Assembly: GCA_007922305.1 (NCBI GenBank) | Contig: ML677348.1 | Span: 15,217,584 to 15,281,583 of the forward strand | DNA: 64,000 bases | Direction of reading: 5' to 3' | Source of the DNA: Dermatemys mawii | Lineage: Eukaryota > Chordata > Testudines > Dermatemydidae | Shown here: piece by piece, positions 37,001 to 47,800 of the stretch | How the letters are laid out: each line of letters begins with the position of its first letter | Position numbering within the stretch: position 1 is the stretch's first letter | The notes under the pieces: model-generated | Seen by the model: the letters and a program-made list of their open reading frames with translations, nothing else | What the model was told of the DNA's origin: nothing | The model's database searches: none | Position numbers and translations under genes: made by a program

Positions 37001-40000
37001 GGTAGGAATCTCAGTCATGGTGAACAGTCTGTTGCTGATTTTAATTTCCCCAGGAACAGAATATTTCAGCAATTAAAACCTCCATCTTTTTACTGAACTT
37101 CTAAAGCTATAATACAAAGAAGAAATATGTCACTAAATTGATGTCATAGATTTGTATCCATGTTATTGATCAGGCTGTGGGCTACCTTGCTTACATATGC
37201 TTCTTGCATATTGAATTTATCTATTATAGGACTGATAGCTTAATTTTTCAGAGCAATGGTATTTGCTTTCAGTGTACCAGAAGTTTGGGCCCTCCACTAT
37301 TGATCGTAAGCAAAATTGTAATATTCAGTTTTTAAATGAAGTATTACGTGTTTGTGGTGTTTAGTTCTGGGAAACTAAGTTTTTATTTAATCACTTATTT
37401 TGCGTGATACAAACAGTAAAAATATTTAACATTCATTTATAATTGAAGAGATCACAAAGCAGGATCGTAGAGGAGTAGAGAGAAGTGATATAGTGGTAGA
37501 AAAAAGATATGCTATTGTGGAGTTTTTTTATGTTCAGTGTGGTATAGCTAATGTACTTGCCGTGTAAAGTGCCATTATGGTGTGGTTTAATTTTTTTTTT
37601 TTTTAAAAAAAACAACAAATGATGGTTTATACTTGACTGACTCAGAACAAAATGGGCTCAAAAGTGTGGCAGCTGTTATTTTTATAGAAAACAGGTGTCC
37701 CATCTTGTCTGATTTGGGACCTGCAGTTGCTCAGCCCCATAGATTGGTGGACGTTAACATAGAATAGTTCATAAAGAATTCCTTTGGTGATAAAGCCCAA
37801 ATTATCTTAAGGTAGTTTAATATCATACAATTAATTGGCCTCTTCTCTTTCAGTACAGTTGCCAACAGTTACTATAAATGAAGAAACTGGTTTGGCAGAA
37901 GTTGATTTAAAACAGACAAATCCTTTGAATATCAGAAAGTATCCAGTTGCTACATCATTTGCTGTATTTGACGAGTAAGCTGGTAACTGATCAAATGTAT
38001 CCTTTTTTAATTGCTTAGTGACACATACACTGGTGAAAAACTGATAGTGTTGTTAAGAAGCTGTCGTGACAAAATCTTCATGCAGTTATGTCAGTGCACC
38101 TCATGGACCAACCAGACTTTTCAGCTACTGTAATTCAGGGCTGATTATGTTGAACTGTTACATAGTTTTATAATATGAACAAATGACCAGCAGAACAAAA
38201 TTAATACTACCAAACTGTCCCCTGCAACTGAAGCCAGTTTTGACCTCCAGATTTCAAAGCTTAGTCATTGGAAAGTATTTTAATATTGAAATGTACTTGA
38301 GGTGTAGCTTCATGATGATGATGTATTTATATAGACTTTTCATCCCAAAGAGCTTTACTAACACAAACTAACATACACAAATCACTACATCCACTACAGA
38401 AATCGAAATACCTCTGGCCTACAACATGACAGTTTTTCAATGGCTCATAGCAACAGTTCACAACAGTGTTAGGACCGAATAAAGAACTTACCCAGGGACT
38501 GACAAAGGTCCAATGTAATTACTCAAATTTAAAATTTGACCAACTCTCCAAGTTAACATCCTTAGACCTAAAAGAGTCGCATGTTGTCACGCTCTTTATT
38601 TTGCAATCTATCCGAAGGACTCCTTACTTGAAATCTTTCTTGTTTATTGGTTTTTCACAAAAATAGCAGGATTGTGGTATAAGTGGTTCCCCTGGCCAGA
38701 CTTTGCCTCTTGGGTGGAAGTTTTGTTGTCACCAGCACTTGCTAATTGTTATAGCCCACGCATCTATGGTGAGCCCAGAATTAGAGAGGCTGTTAATTCC
38801 CAAAGGGTAAATGTAAAGGCTGTTTCACTCTTTAGGAATTCATCTGCTATGAAGTACTTGTAGACTGTTTTCAGTTACTTCAGGCCCTAGCATCTTTTTG
38901 CCAATAGTAAAATGGACATGTGTAAGTAAAGCATAACTACTTCTAGATAAGAAAAGTTCTAAAACTAGCTGCAGAGCAACTTTGATTGTATGCTGCTTCT
39001 CTTTTCAATAGCCATGATCAACAGAAATATATCTTTGTTTGTCCTCTCAAAGTATTTACAAGCAGCTCCTTAATATCATTAATGTAGGAGGAAGGTGGGG
39101 AGAGAGGAGGGTTGATAAACCTGGTATATAAACACCTAAACAGTAAGAACTCTTTGGATGAAAGGTAGTGTGTGCAAAGCAGTAATAACACTTAGTGGCA
39201 CTGGAAAAATGAACAATGAAAGAACCTTCTATCTTTTCTTCATTGAAATGGTCTCATGTAGAATAAGCAAATGTGTTTTGCAGGTTTCCCTCATCAGTAA
39301 CCTGGGAGGGAAGAAGCAGGTATCCTGGGTTAAGGGCTTTATGCTCAGAGATTGAGTTGTTCTGTTCACTACTTTGTGACAGTTCAGGCAACTGCCTGCC
39401 CTCTTTTTCTGATACAGATAATATGAAAAGCTTTACCAAATCATAGAACTCCCCACTTCTTAAAAATTAGTTGTAAGTAACATGTTGAATAAATGCATTC
39501 CATTGGCAGAGTGTCACTATATTTAGTAGATGAAATTTAATTACAATGACTCTAAAATACACTTTTTGAACAGTGTGGAACTGGTAATTCATACCAGTTC
39601 AAAAAGGTTGTACTAAGGAATGTTTAAAGGTTTTAGCAAAAAGTTGACATCTTGTCATCCTGTCCCATTGACTCCTCTCTCAACTTTTATTATTGGGTTC
39701 TGTATCTGTCCATTGTAGATGGATTTCGAAAGGACTAAACTATTCATTATTATTAAATGGTTCCAACAATGTTTATTGTAGAAATAAGGATATTTAGCAT
39801 AACTTAATCAGTTTTCCCTTTAAATATTATGAATTTTGCATTATTTGCTGTGGGTAAAAAACTAATTTTGGGTCTTCAAATCAATAGCCTTCATCACAGG
39901 GGTAATATTTTTGTTCAATCAAGGAAATGATCAGTGTAGTAGATCAAAATACAGTCCTTGATTCTCTTTTAAAGGGTTCTCTAAAAATAAATATACATGC

Positions 40001-41346
40001 AAATAAGACAGAGGGGTTTTGTAAGTACATTTACAGCAAATGGAAATAATGGTGTTTTCACTTAGTTTTCTGTTAACAGTAAAACTTACAGCAGGTACTC
40101 ACCATATTAAAAGATTTGTTTTACAATAATTCTAAACTGTGTTTTATTGTCTGAGTGTTACTGTAGTAGCTATTTCAGTGCTGAAAACTGTAGTTTCCTG
40201 ATTAGAGCATAAAATTTAGATTTAGAGGTTTTAAAAATGTATTTCTATTTACACTCAATTGAGTTCAAAATTCAAGTTTAGTAAGGGCTTGCCTTCTCCA
40301 CATGCTCTATAAATTAGGGCATCCTGATGCCAGAATAGTGGATGTTTGTTTCCAAAAGTACTATATTCAGCTAAAAAATACTTGATATAAATAAAACCTT
40401 TAAATAGTTAGCCTATATGACCCTCGACAAATGCATCTTACATAACAGATAGGAAAAGGTTCATCTATGTGAAGATCCAGTAACTTCTATACAAACATCC
40501 TACCCACCTCTGCATCCTTTTTTTTTAAAAGCACAATACTCATTGTTGATCCGACGGCAGAAGAGGAAGACCTGGCAACTGGAACTGTAACCATTGTAAT
40601 GGATGAAGAAGACAGACTATGTTCTGTTCATAAGCCAGGTACTTTGCAAAATTACTACAAGTTAATTTGACAGGCAGAAAATTTAAAATTAAACAGTTGG
40701 AATTAAAATCTATCTACAGCTGGCTGTTATGTCAGTAGTACATGCTACATAGTAACATTATTGACCTTTAGCAGGTAGTGCCATCCTAATACTGTACCTA
40801 TGTCAGACAGTGCTCTCAAAACAAGTAACATTCTTCTTCGCTCTTAGTTGAACTATTTCTTAAATGTATGTTACTACTGCAGTCTTCTTAAAAATAATCT
40901 ACAGTATTGCATTTTGCAAAAGTTGGTGTGGCTGCTGGAAGAAATAACCTTTTCCTTGCATAAATCGTCTTCATGACTTGTTTAGCCATACTTATTGTAG
41001 AGGTTGGATCTTGAACCGGTCTTCTATTGTGCTAGTAAGATTTGATATTTAAAGTAAAACAATTTTCTTAAGGTGAATTGCAAATTAGACCATCCTGATT
41101 CTTAAACAGTAAAGTAACCTCCAAGGTGAAAGATTTTAATTTTTCCATTTGATAAGCCTTTTAAAGAAAATAAAATGGAGATCTAAGCTACTACTTTCAA
41201 TTTTGGGGGGTTCCCCCCCTCTTTTTTTAGGTGGAAGTGGCCTAACAGCAGCAAAACTTCAAGACTGCATCACACGGGCAGGTACAAGACACAAAGAAGT
41301 GAAGAAACTGATAGATAAAGTGATAAAAAGTATAAAACCAAAATAA
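22004..41346 (+). CDS. EXOSC8: EXOSC8, exosome complex component RRP43 (complete)
   Basis: Spliced gene with exons 22004-22020, 25726-25762, 27871-27934, 29300-29373, 31306-31351, 33254-33359, 33443-33488, 36846-36942, 37854-37974, 40532-40638 and 41231-41346. The total of 831 nt gives 276 codons plus TAA, the same length as human EXOSC8. The protein is one of six RNase PH-fold subunits of the RNA exosome ring; in eukaryotes these are catalytically inert and guide RNA to the attached nucleases in nucleus and cytoplasm. Visible family landmarks are the N-terminal [21 protein letters not shown] (24-34), [15 protein letters not shown], the [20 protein letters not shown] loop, ATSFAVFDD and the Lys-rich C-terminal helix ending in IKPK. 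Every junction keeps phase. It is divergent from ALG5 and convergent with SUPT20H. Confidence 0.98.
22021..25725 (+). other. EXOSC8 intron 1
   Basis: The first 600 bp belong to the CpG island, then comes the MITE at 22628-22749. A perfect 15-bp tandem duplication (gactgtaagctcttc) lies at 25036-25065. I see no gene or other clear repeat in 22760-25030. Confidence 0.6.
22628..22749. mobile_element. 122-bp hAT-type MITE with TSD
   Basis: Perfect 13-bp inverted ends (tagggtgaccaga / tctggtcacccta). Flanks gtggaaat (22620-22627) and gtggaact (22750-22757) match at 7 of 8, as expected for hAT insertion. It lies in EXOSC8 intron 1 at the edge of the CpG island. Confidence 0.85.
25726..25762 (+). 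CDS. EXOSC8: EXOSC8 coding exon 2
   Basis: A 37-nt exon, residues 6-18 ([13 protein letters not shown]). Acceptor TTTATTTTAG, donor TTG|GTGAGT. It is too short to recognise without the family context. Confidence 0.95.
25915..26125 (+). repeat. Ancient amniote L3/CR1-like 3' end
   Basis: Sense phrases gtttgtacagtgccttgcac and ccaaaatacaaataataaat match the antisense copy at 6834-7060. Confidence 0.55.
26160..26590 (+). mobile_element. CR1-like LINE fragment
   Basis: Plus-strand text parallels the CR1 at 19480-21370: catggatttgtcaagaac, ggtgggtgcataactggtta, tctgttcaatattttcatta and a following asp-thr-lys-leu-like block. Frames are broken. Confidence 0.75.
27871..27934 (+). CDS. EXOSC8: EXOSC8 coding exon 3
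   Basis: A 64-nt exon with [20 protein letters not shown], the conserved N-terminal block of RNase PH-like exosome subunits. Acceptor TATGTTTAG, donor ATAG|GTAAGT. Confidence 0.96.
27935..29299 (+). other. EXOSC8 intron 3
   Basis: No gene or mobile element recognised. It has a poly-A tract near 28597-28610 and otherwise AT-rich unique-looking sequence. Confidence 0.45.
29300..29373 (+). CDS. EXOSC8: EXOSC8 coding exon 4
   Basis: A 74-nt exon encoding [20 protein letters not shown] then GIKA, two core beta strands of the RNase PH fold. Acceptor CTTTTCAG, donor GCA|GTACGT. Confidence 0.96.
29589..30329 (-). mobile_element. Retroviral-type LTR, antisense
   Basis: On the minus strand it starts TGTAGTAGGATGAGG (30329) and ends near CACCACA (29589), with AATAAA at 29754-29749 followed by a T/G-rich stretch, the layout of an LTR with U3, R and U5. 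No gag, pol or env remains nearby, so it is probably a solo LTR. Boundaries are approximate and no target duplication is readable. Confidence 0.65.
30330..30640. mobile_element. Fragment of the 50900-51865 DNA element family
   Basis: The phrase ccacggccaatgggagctgc and neighbouring ggagctgagggatgtcactg parallel 51120-51240 of the larger copy. Ends are not visible. Confidence 0.5.
31306..31351 (+). CDS. EXOSC8: EXOSC8 coding exon 5
   Basis: A 46-nt exon encoding [15 protein letters not shown], with Val80 split across the next junction. Acceptor TTTTACAG, donor ATTG|GTAAGT. Confidence 0.95.
31352..33253 (+). other. EXOSC8 intron 5
   Basis: No gene. The hairpin element fills 32588-33085. 31352-32580 contains nothing I can name. 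Confidence 0.5.
32588..33085. mobile_element. Unclassified element starting with a long hairpin
   Basis: Imperfect inverted arms 32588-32621 and 32625-32662 (atgtgcaccaatatg against catattgatgcacat; gtgatgtg against cacatcac) open a G+C-rich stretch that ends near ctatgcagcttagagggaac. Family unknown. Confidence 0.55.
33254..33359 (+). CDS. EXOSC8: EXOSC8 coding exon 6
   Basis: A 106-nt exon with [20 protein letters not shown], the most conserved block of RRP43. Acceptor GATTTCTAG, donor AAAA|GTGAGA. The following intron is only 83 bp. Confidence 0.97.
33443..33488 (+). CDS. EXOSC8: EXOSC8 coding exon 7
   Basis: A 46-nt exon encoding [15 protein letters not shown] after the split Asn115. 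Acceptor TTGTTTTAG, donor AAG|GTAAGA. Confidence 0.96.
34100..35020. repeat. Possible unclassified LTR-like or composite repeat
   Basis: A G+C-richer block with near-duplicate phrases (gcggttggaggatgtggtcg / tgtggttggaggattcaaga; two stretches on cacatggtc / catcgcatggcc). It differs from the AT-rich flanks, but I cannot see ends or coding remains. Confidence 0.3.
35604..36249. mobile_element. hAT-like element with internal perfect palindrome
   Basis: Inverted ends tagggtcctaccaa and ttggtagggcccta, with secondary motifs ggccatgaa / ttcatggtcc. Flanks gttatgtt and gtcacatt agree at 5 of 8, and all three differences are transitions. A 26-bp perfect palindrome lies at 36139-36164. Confidence 0.75.
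36846..36942 (+). CDS. EXOSC8: EXOSC8 coding exon 8
   Basis: A 97-nt exon encoding [20 protein letters not shown] then [12 protein letters not shown], the central strand-helix of the fold. Acceptor GTTTCTTAG, donor ATG|GTAAGT. Confidence 0.97.
36943..37853 (+). other. EXOSC8 intron 8
   Basis: AT-rich, with T and A runs near 37590-37612. Nothing recognised. Confidence 0.45.
37854..37974 (+). CDS. EXOSC8: EXOSC8 coding exon 9
   Basis: A 121-nt exon with [15 protein letters not shown] and [11 protein letters not shown]. Acceptor CTCTTTCAG, donor ACGA|GTAAGC. Confidence 0.97.
37975..40531 (+). other. EXOSC8 intron 9
   Basis: Only a short L2/L3-like phrase (tttatatagacttttcatcc) near 38325-38345. 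The rest shows no gene, RNA or transposon to me. Confidence 0.45.
40532..40638 (+). CDS. EXOSC8: EXOSC8 coding exon 10
   Basis: A 107-nt exon encoding [20 protein letters not shown] and [15 protein letters not shown]. The acceptor TTTTTTAAAAG is A-rich just before the AG, but the phase requires it. Donor CCAG|GTACTT. Confidence 0.95.
40639..41230 (+). other. EXOSC8 intron 10
   Basis: AT-rich unique-looking intron ending in a long pyrimidine tract before the last exon. Nothing else seen. Confidence 0.5.
41231..41346 (+). CDS. EXOSC8: EXOSC8 coding exon 11 with stop
   Basis: A 116-nt terminal exon encoding [20 protein letters not shown] and the basic C-terminal helix, ending in TAA at 41344-41346. 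Acceptor CTTTTTTTAG. Confidence 0.97.
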
Positions 41347-41752
41347 ACATACTGCAAAGCCTCTTCAAAAGGGATTTGTAAAAATTGTATTTGTTAGCGT
41401 GTTCACCAGCCTTTTATACTAAATAAACAGATATCAATGCTACATTTACAAAGTTCATTTTTTCTAAAATGTATCACCCTTATTATGTACAGTGCCGCTG
41501 AATGGTAAAAAATACAAGGTAAAACAGCTTGTTAAAAATATGAAGTGACTTGTAAAAAACAAACCCTAGCTTTTTGTTAGATGAAATTCCTATTTTCCAT
41601 AGCGTTGGCTTCCAGATACAGTTTTACTTCAAAAATTCATTTTCCCATCAGCCATTTCAAACACTGATTATTTTTTGGAGCTTTCTTTAAAAATTTTTTT
41701 TTTTTTTAAATCACCTCTGCATCTATTTTTTTAAATACAAAGTCCCCCAGAC
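41347..41752. other. Convergent 3' UTR region of EXOSC8 and SUPT20H
   Basis: The two stop codons are 406 bp apart. The EXOSC8 AATAAA lies at 41422. Reading the minus strand I find no AATAAA or ATTAAA for SUPT20H; only weaker variants such as AATAAG near 41480 and AATAAT near 41667. SUPT20H transcripts may therefore run into the EXOSC8 3' end. Confidence 0.6.
41422..41427 (+). terminator. EXOSC8 poly(A) signal AATAAA
   Basis: A canonical AATAAA lies 76 bp after the EXOSC8 stop, predicting a very short 3' UTR. Another AATAAA overlaps the stop codon region at about 41343 but is too early to be the main signal. Confidence 0.7.
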
Positions 41753-41890
41753 TCAGGACTTTGGCGGGGTCGGTGTGCCTCTTCTCCTTTTACTTTTGGA
41801 CTGGCTGCCTGAATGGTGCTGGTGTCGTAGCTGAGCTGTTTGTGCTGCTGCTGCTGCCATAGCCATTTGATGCTGCAAGAATCGCAACTG
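41753..41890 (-). CDS. SUPT20H: SUPT20H last coding exon
   Basis: A 138-nt exon encoding [20 protein letters not shown] and a His/Lys/Arg-rich tail ending in TPPKS, then TGA at 41755-41753. The acceptor is CGGCAG|CAG, a tandem NAGNAG site after a clear pyrimidine tract. Confidence 0.96.
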   Translation of the reverse strand, partial: QLRFLQHQMAMAAAAAQTAQLRHQHHSGSQSKSKRRRGTPTPPKS

Positions 41891-44800
41891 CTGCCGTGGG
41901 GAGAGAAGGGAAAGGAGAAAAAAGCGCGTTATACTAAATTTAATGCTACTTTTTACCTCAGGAAGAATGACCGGAAAGAACAAGATGGGGGAATTAAACT
42001 GAGGAAGCACTGAAATGGCATCAAAAAAGGAATACCACATAGTGGGACAATGAGTACAGTCAAGCAGCACCAGTGGCACAGAAGCCTGCTGAGGGCGTTT
42101 CTAACATTTCACAGTTAAACTTTGCCCTTTGTGTCTGTCGCAGTAACTGCAGTAACTCAGCAACTTCAGTAAACATTTTAGTTCAGATGATATATTCAGC
42201 ATAACACTTAATATAATTTTTCTGTTTAACTCTCTCATTCATGCAATATATTTTTGTCCTGAGATTGCAATAATTTACTCCCTATATAAATAGCAGGATG
42301 GGATAACGTTACTATGTTAAAAGAACGCTTTGCCAGAGCTTCCTTTTTAATGAAATAACTGTAGCTGTGCAACCTGTCTGAATTTAACTAAGCACTCCAC
42401 ATGCTGTTGCTTCAAAATCCTAATGGCACCCGGCTGAGCTTATTTAGTAACGTGCCACAAGCACTCCTTGAATGTTGTCAAATCAGGAACGTGGATGACT
42501 TTAATGTATAAAAATAAATTCAGTGCTCCAAGTTGACAGAACAAGAGGAATCAGATCTCTGTTTAGTGTGCCACACTGCAGCATTTTTAAAATTCCATAT
42601 GGTATTAGTAAAAATCTAAAGGGCAACATTTTTGTTTTTGGAGCTGAGAATTGTATTTTTTTAATGTAATCAGAGTGAAGTTGCTGGATTACTTGTATCT
42701 GTTGCTGCTGCTGCTGCAAGGCTTGTTGTTGCTGCTGCTGTAAGGCAGAGGAGAGCTGGAGTCTCTGCTGAGGAAGGCTTTGCCCACGTCTGTTCACGGC
42801 AGAGCCAAGCGGAGACAACACTACGAAAAGGAGAAGGGGAAAGCAGGCAGGTCAAAGAGGTTGGGTGGAGGTTGTCAGGGTTAGGAAAGGAAGACATAGG
42901 AATAGAGTGTAACAGAAAAGGGATCAGTAGAATTAGTCTGAGTAAAATCAGAAACAGTGCAGAATAAAGTATACACTGTATAGACACTTAGCTGGAACAT
43001 GCAATTAGACTATGAAGAGCTTGTGGACATGAAACAAATTTTTCATACTGGACTTTAAAGCAGACAGTTTAAAGAAATACTTCTTAATGAAGTTTGGTAT
43101 GGAACTTTCTACTGTTTTGGCAGGAATTGTTCCATGGGATTTAAAGACTTTAGTTTATGAAACTACCAAACACAAGACAAAGAAGCAGAAGAGTGCATGC
43201 TTTTAATTTGCAAGTCAAATTAAGTGCAGCATCTTTTATGTAATTCACACTCTGTCAAGATAACTTGATATGTGACTGCTTTAATTAGAATAAGGCTTAT
43301 ATTAAACACCAAACTTCATTCCAGTATGAAATTTATCAATGTCACAAAAAACTAGAAGGAAACTCTGCCAACACATACCTGCTGCTTGAGGTTGCATAAA
43401 GCTCCCTACTCCAGTCAGGTTAATAACAGCGGCCTGCTGGGCTGATAAGGCTTGGTCTTGACTGATTGGACATTGCTCAGCACTCTGGCAAAAATAAGAA
43501 GCTTGATACTTATTGTGGAACTTTTGTGCCATTGAATAAATTAATTAAAAAAATTCAGCATGAAAAGACATGAGCACTTCTTTTATTTCCTTTTTAAAAA
43601 ACTCATTCTGCTTTTTACAGTGTTAAATACTGGTAATGGATGACTGTTCAGATATGTAGAACAGCCATTATGTGCTCTATACTAGCACTTCTATAATTTT
43701 GGATTCTATAACCTGTTTTACAAAGATGGGGAATGTTTTCCAGGACATTAGGATAGCTCTTTTCTTTAACAGAAGTCCCTTGCCATCTCTGGCTGCACCA
43801 CTGGCAACCTAGTAGTAATAACTATAGTGTAGATCCAATCAGGCAGTACTTCATCTCCTAATCCTGCAAGAATCTGTGTTGCACTTGAAATGGTGGTCCA
43901 CACGCTAAGAATACTAATCAGTAAGCCATATATAGTCCCAAAACATCAGGAAAAAAAGTGAAGATGTTTACATCTTCAGATTGTGCCATCCTCTCTCATC
44001 TTAAAAAACCTACCCCGGTAATATTCTGAAAGCAACAACCTCACTCAGGAACAAAGTGACTCCCCCCACCTCCATTCATTTCTTACACAGATTGGATCAT
44101 GAGGGGACTGATCAGATGTCCGTTGAAGTCAATGGGTACTGGATCATGCGCTATACTAGAGTAGCCACATGCATGATTCTTTAAACACACGTATGGAATG
44201 AAAATGTCGGCTGAGTACATCTTACATAATTCAAACAGACTTAACACACACCAAACCGTCCCCCTGCTTTCTCCCAACAAATGCACACCAAGCATTCGCT
44301 TCAATTGTAAGAAGGCAGGACTTGGGACTGGGCTGGTAAATTGTCATGAGTTATGCAAGGTTTCTTTAAGATAACCATATTAAATAATCACTCTACTAAA
44401 GAAATAGTGTTATAAGGATAGGACATACTGAGGATACCATAAAAAAAAGACAAAGCTGTAAAATGATGGTACCAACCTCCCACAAAAAACCTACATAAAT
44501 TTGTGATAAATGTATGAATATTTTGCACGAATGGAATAAAAAGTGTTAATCTGATTATTTCTCCACTAAGCATTTAGATTTCAGCTCAATTTAATTTACA
44601 TGGTGAAAGAAACTAAATTCATAGTTCAACATCTGTACAAGGAAATCCTAAGAGTATTGGCTTACGGATCAAAGAACAAAGTAATTACAAACAATAACAG
44701 AGATTCAGCAGTTGGATTCCAGGTGCCTTAAGAATACATCTACAGTGGTCTGCTGTCATACCACCACACGTAACATCTTAAAGACCTATGTGAACAGCGA

Positions 44801-47800
44801 TGACACTCTAGGAAAACTTTTCTGCCATCTGGGATTCCAGGAAACTGACCCTAGCTCGTCAGACGGACCATTTGGGTGAGGTAATAACTTTTATTGGACC
44901 AATTTCTGTTGATGAGAGAAACGGGCTTTCGAGCCACACCGAGCTCTTCTTCAGGTCTGGGAAAGGTACTCCCAGCATCACAGCTACATGCATGGTGGAA
45001 CAGATTGTTTAGCACAAGTAATACCACATACTATAAGAGACTGTTACCTTGTAAGTGAGCTTAGTGCTAGTCTAATACTTCACGAAGTATTCAGAGCCAC
45101 CTTACTGATGATTCTTCCATACTACTCGAAATAAAATAATTTTAAGACAGACTGAACTAGGTATCTGGGCTGAAGGCAGAGTAACTAGAACACATGAAAG
45201 CCCTCTGCAGGAAGACTAGAAAGGAGCTGGTAACTACACTGGTAGATGGGATACAGAAGTAGTGCAGACTGTACTTTTCCTTTCCTAAATTAGCCACATT
45301 GTGGGCACAGTGAGAACTAAATATCCTATCAGATAGATACAATTTAGGGGAAGGTATTGATGCTCCAAGGGAAGGGGATTTGGCATCTGAGAATGGATTG
45401 AGGTCAGTCTGTAACAGAGTTTAGAGGATTTTACAAAGAAATCATCTATAAAGATTAACGCCTTTCACAGTGATTTTACTTGCTTCCTCATCTTCCCATC
45501 TATCTACAATCATCCAAGATTACAATCTCCAATTTTAGGGCCAAAGGCAAATCTACCCTCCCAATCCAATTGAAACAGGGTGTAAGCCAGCCGCTAACTG
45601 ACAGGGCTAGGAAGAAATTTTGGTTATTCTACAGTCGTGGGTTTCACATGTATTCCTCTAAAGCAGCGGAGACTGGTCACTGTAAGAATCGGGACAATGG
45701 ACTAACTGGAGCACTATGATACAGCATGGCAACTCCCGTGCTGTGGTTCTGTGTATGAAGGGGGAAGAACACACTTCCCTCAAATACTGAATGAGTTCTG
45801 TCCACATTAGTGCAGGATGGTGCAAGGTCAGGTTATCTGCCGTGGCAAAAAATCACCAGTCCTAACCGTTCCTTTTCTGCAATGGGAAAGAGGAGCCAGG
45901 GCTCCAGCTGTAACTACAGTCTATGCCAGGGGTGGGCGAACTACAGCCCATGAGCTCCTCCTAACTGGCCCCTGAGCTCCGGCTGGGGAGGCTGCTCCGC
46001 CCCCTCCTCCCCACCCCAGCCTCAGCACACCGTGCGAGCAGTTCTCTGGGGGGTGGATCAGCGCGGCCCCATGTCTGGCTTTGTGTGGTAAGAGGGCCCG
46101 GGCTGGGGCTGGGGTGGAGGGGTTGGATAAAGGGCAGAGGGCCTTGGGGGGTGGTCAGGGAACAGGGCATTGAATAGGGTGTGGGAGTCCCAGCGGGCCT
46201 GTCAGAGGGCGGGGGTGTGGCTAGGGGGTGTGGCAGTCAGGGGACAGGGAGCAGGGGGGTGCATAGGGGGTGGGGTCCTGTAGGGTGATTAGGAGATGGG
46301 AAGGTCTCTGGAAGGGGCGGTCAGGGGACAAGGAGCAGGGGGGCTTAGATAGGGAGTGGGGTCTTGGGGTGGTGGTTAGGGGGTCTCTGGAGGGCGTAGT
46401 CAGGGGACAAAGCACAGGGGGTCTTAGATGGGGGTGCGGTCCGGGGGTGGTGGTGGTTAGGGTGGGAGGTCTTAGAAGGGGGCAGTCAGGGGACAAAGAG
46501 CGGGGGGCTTAGATAGGGGTAGGGTCCTGGGAGGGGCAGTTAGGGTGGGGCAGTCCCCGAAGGGGGTGATTGGGGACAAGGAGTGGGGGGGCGGCGGGTT
46601 GATGGGTCAGAGGTTCAGAGGGGGGCAATCGGGGCAGGAAGTGGGTGGGGGCGGGGCCAGGCTGTTTGGAGAGGCACAGCCTTCCCTACCTGGCCCTCCG
46701 CACAATTTTGAACCCCAGTGTGGCCCTTGGGCCTAAAAGTTTGCCCATTCCTGGCCAGTGCATATAGCAGTGGCAACAAAATGGCTGCATTCTTCATGAG
46801 GTTTCTTTCTCCTTAACCTGATTAAGATCTTTTGTGTAAAGGCCCATTTACTTTTTGTTCTAGGGAAAAGGCAAGACACCATTTAATCCATGCACTGTAA
46901 CTGCCACAGAAAACTACAATCTTCCAACTATTCCTGTAACCTTTGAAAGACTCACAGACATATCTAGATTTCTACAACATTTAGAGATCCCATTCCTCAC
47001 AAATAACTAATAACCTGTCAGTTGTCAATGAAATGTTTAATCTAGTTTTAAATAAGATTTTTTTAACCCTGTCTTCGTGCAGAACTAAATGCATGAGAAA
47101 TCTGATACCTTAAAATCAGCTAAATCATAGAGAGACAAAAAGGTTAGTTTATTTAAAATCCAAAGGGTGCTAAGTTTCCAATACTCTGTAACTAAAAGCC
47201 TGCTTACCCAACACACATGAATGTTAAACAAAATTCTCTTCTAATTTGAAATGAACAATTTTTAGGCCAAAGAGGAGATGTTTCTGATAAAGTAAAATGG
47301 AAAGTCAAAGTGAAATTTAAATGCAACGGGTCTTCCAACTTTCATTATTCTATATGAAGACTTATTTCAATTTAAGGCTAGCAAATTCATACAAACCTAT
47401 GCAGTTGACATCCTATAATATGTATGCAAGGCATAATATGAACCACTAGAGGGCGACACCATTTTTGTCGTTCTTTGCTAACTAAAACACAGTTAAGCAA
47501 TATAGCAAACCATAATGGTCTTTTCAGTATTGTCATGACTATAGAGCTGAAAAGACAGTGGACTAACTGGGCAACACAACTTATTTTTATATTCCTAGAT
47601 CTTGTAAAAGGAGAAATTATGAATGACTTTTACCATCCAAAAATAGATCCTTACTATTTTGTAAACTAGTATTGTTCATTTCCTCTTCCTTTAAACAACA
47701 ACTCCAATCAACCACTCACCCCCTAAAGGTATAATCATTTGGGAGTAAACTATGTGGTTCAACAGTTTTCCAACGTATTTATCACTCTTACTGAGGGTAA

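Noticed and set aside
42670..42987. 105-aa minus-strand frame over the poly-Gln exon
   Set aside because: It is the alternate frame of the SUPT20H exon and its intron; no motif.
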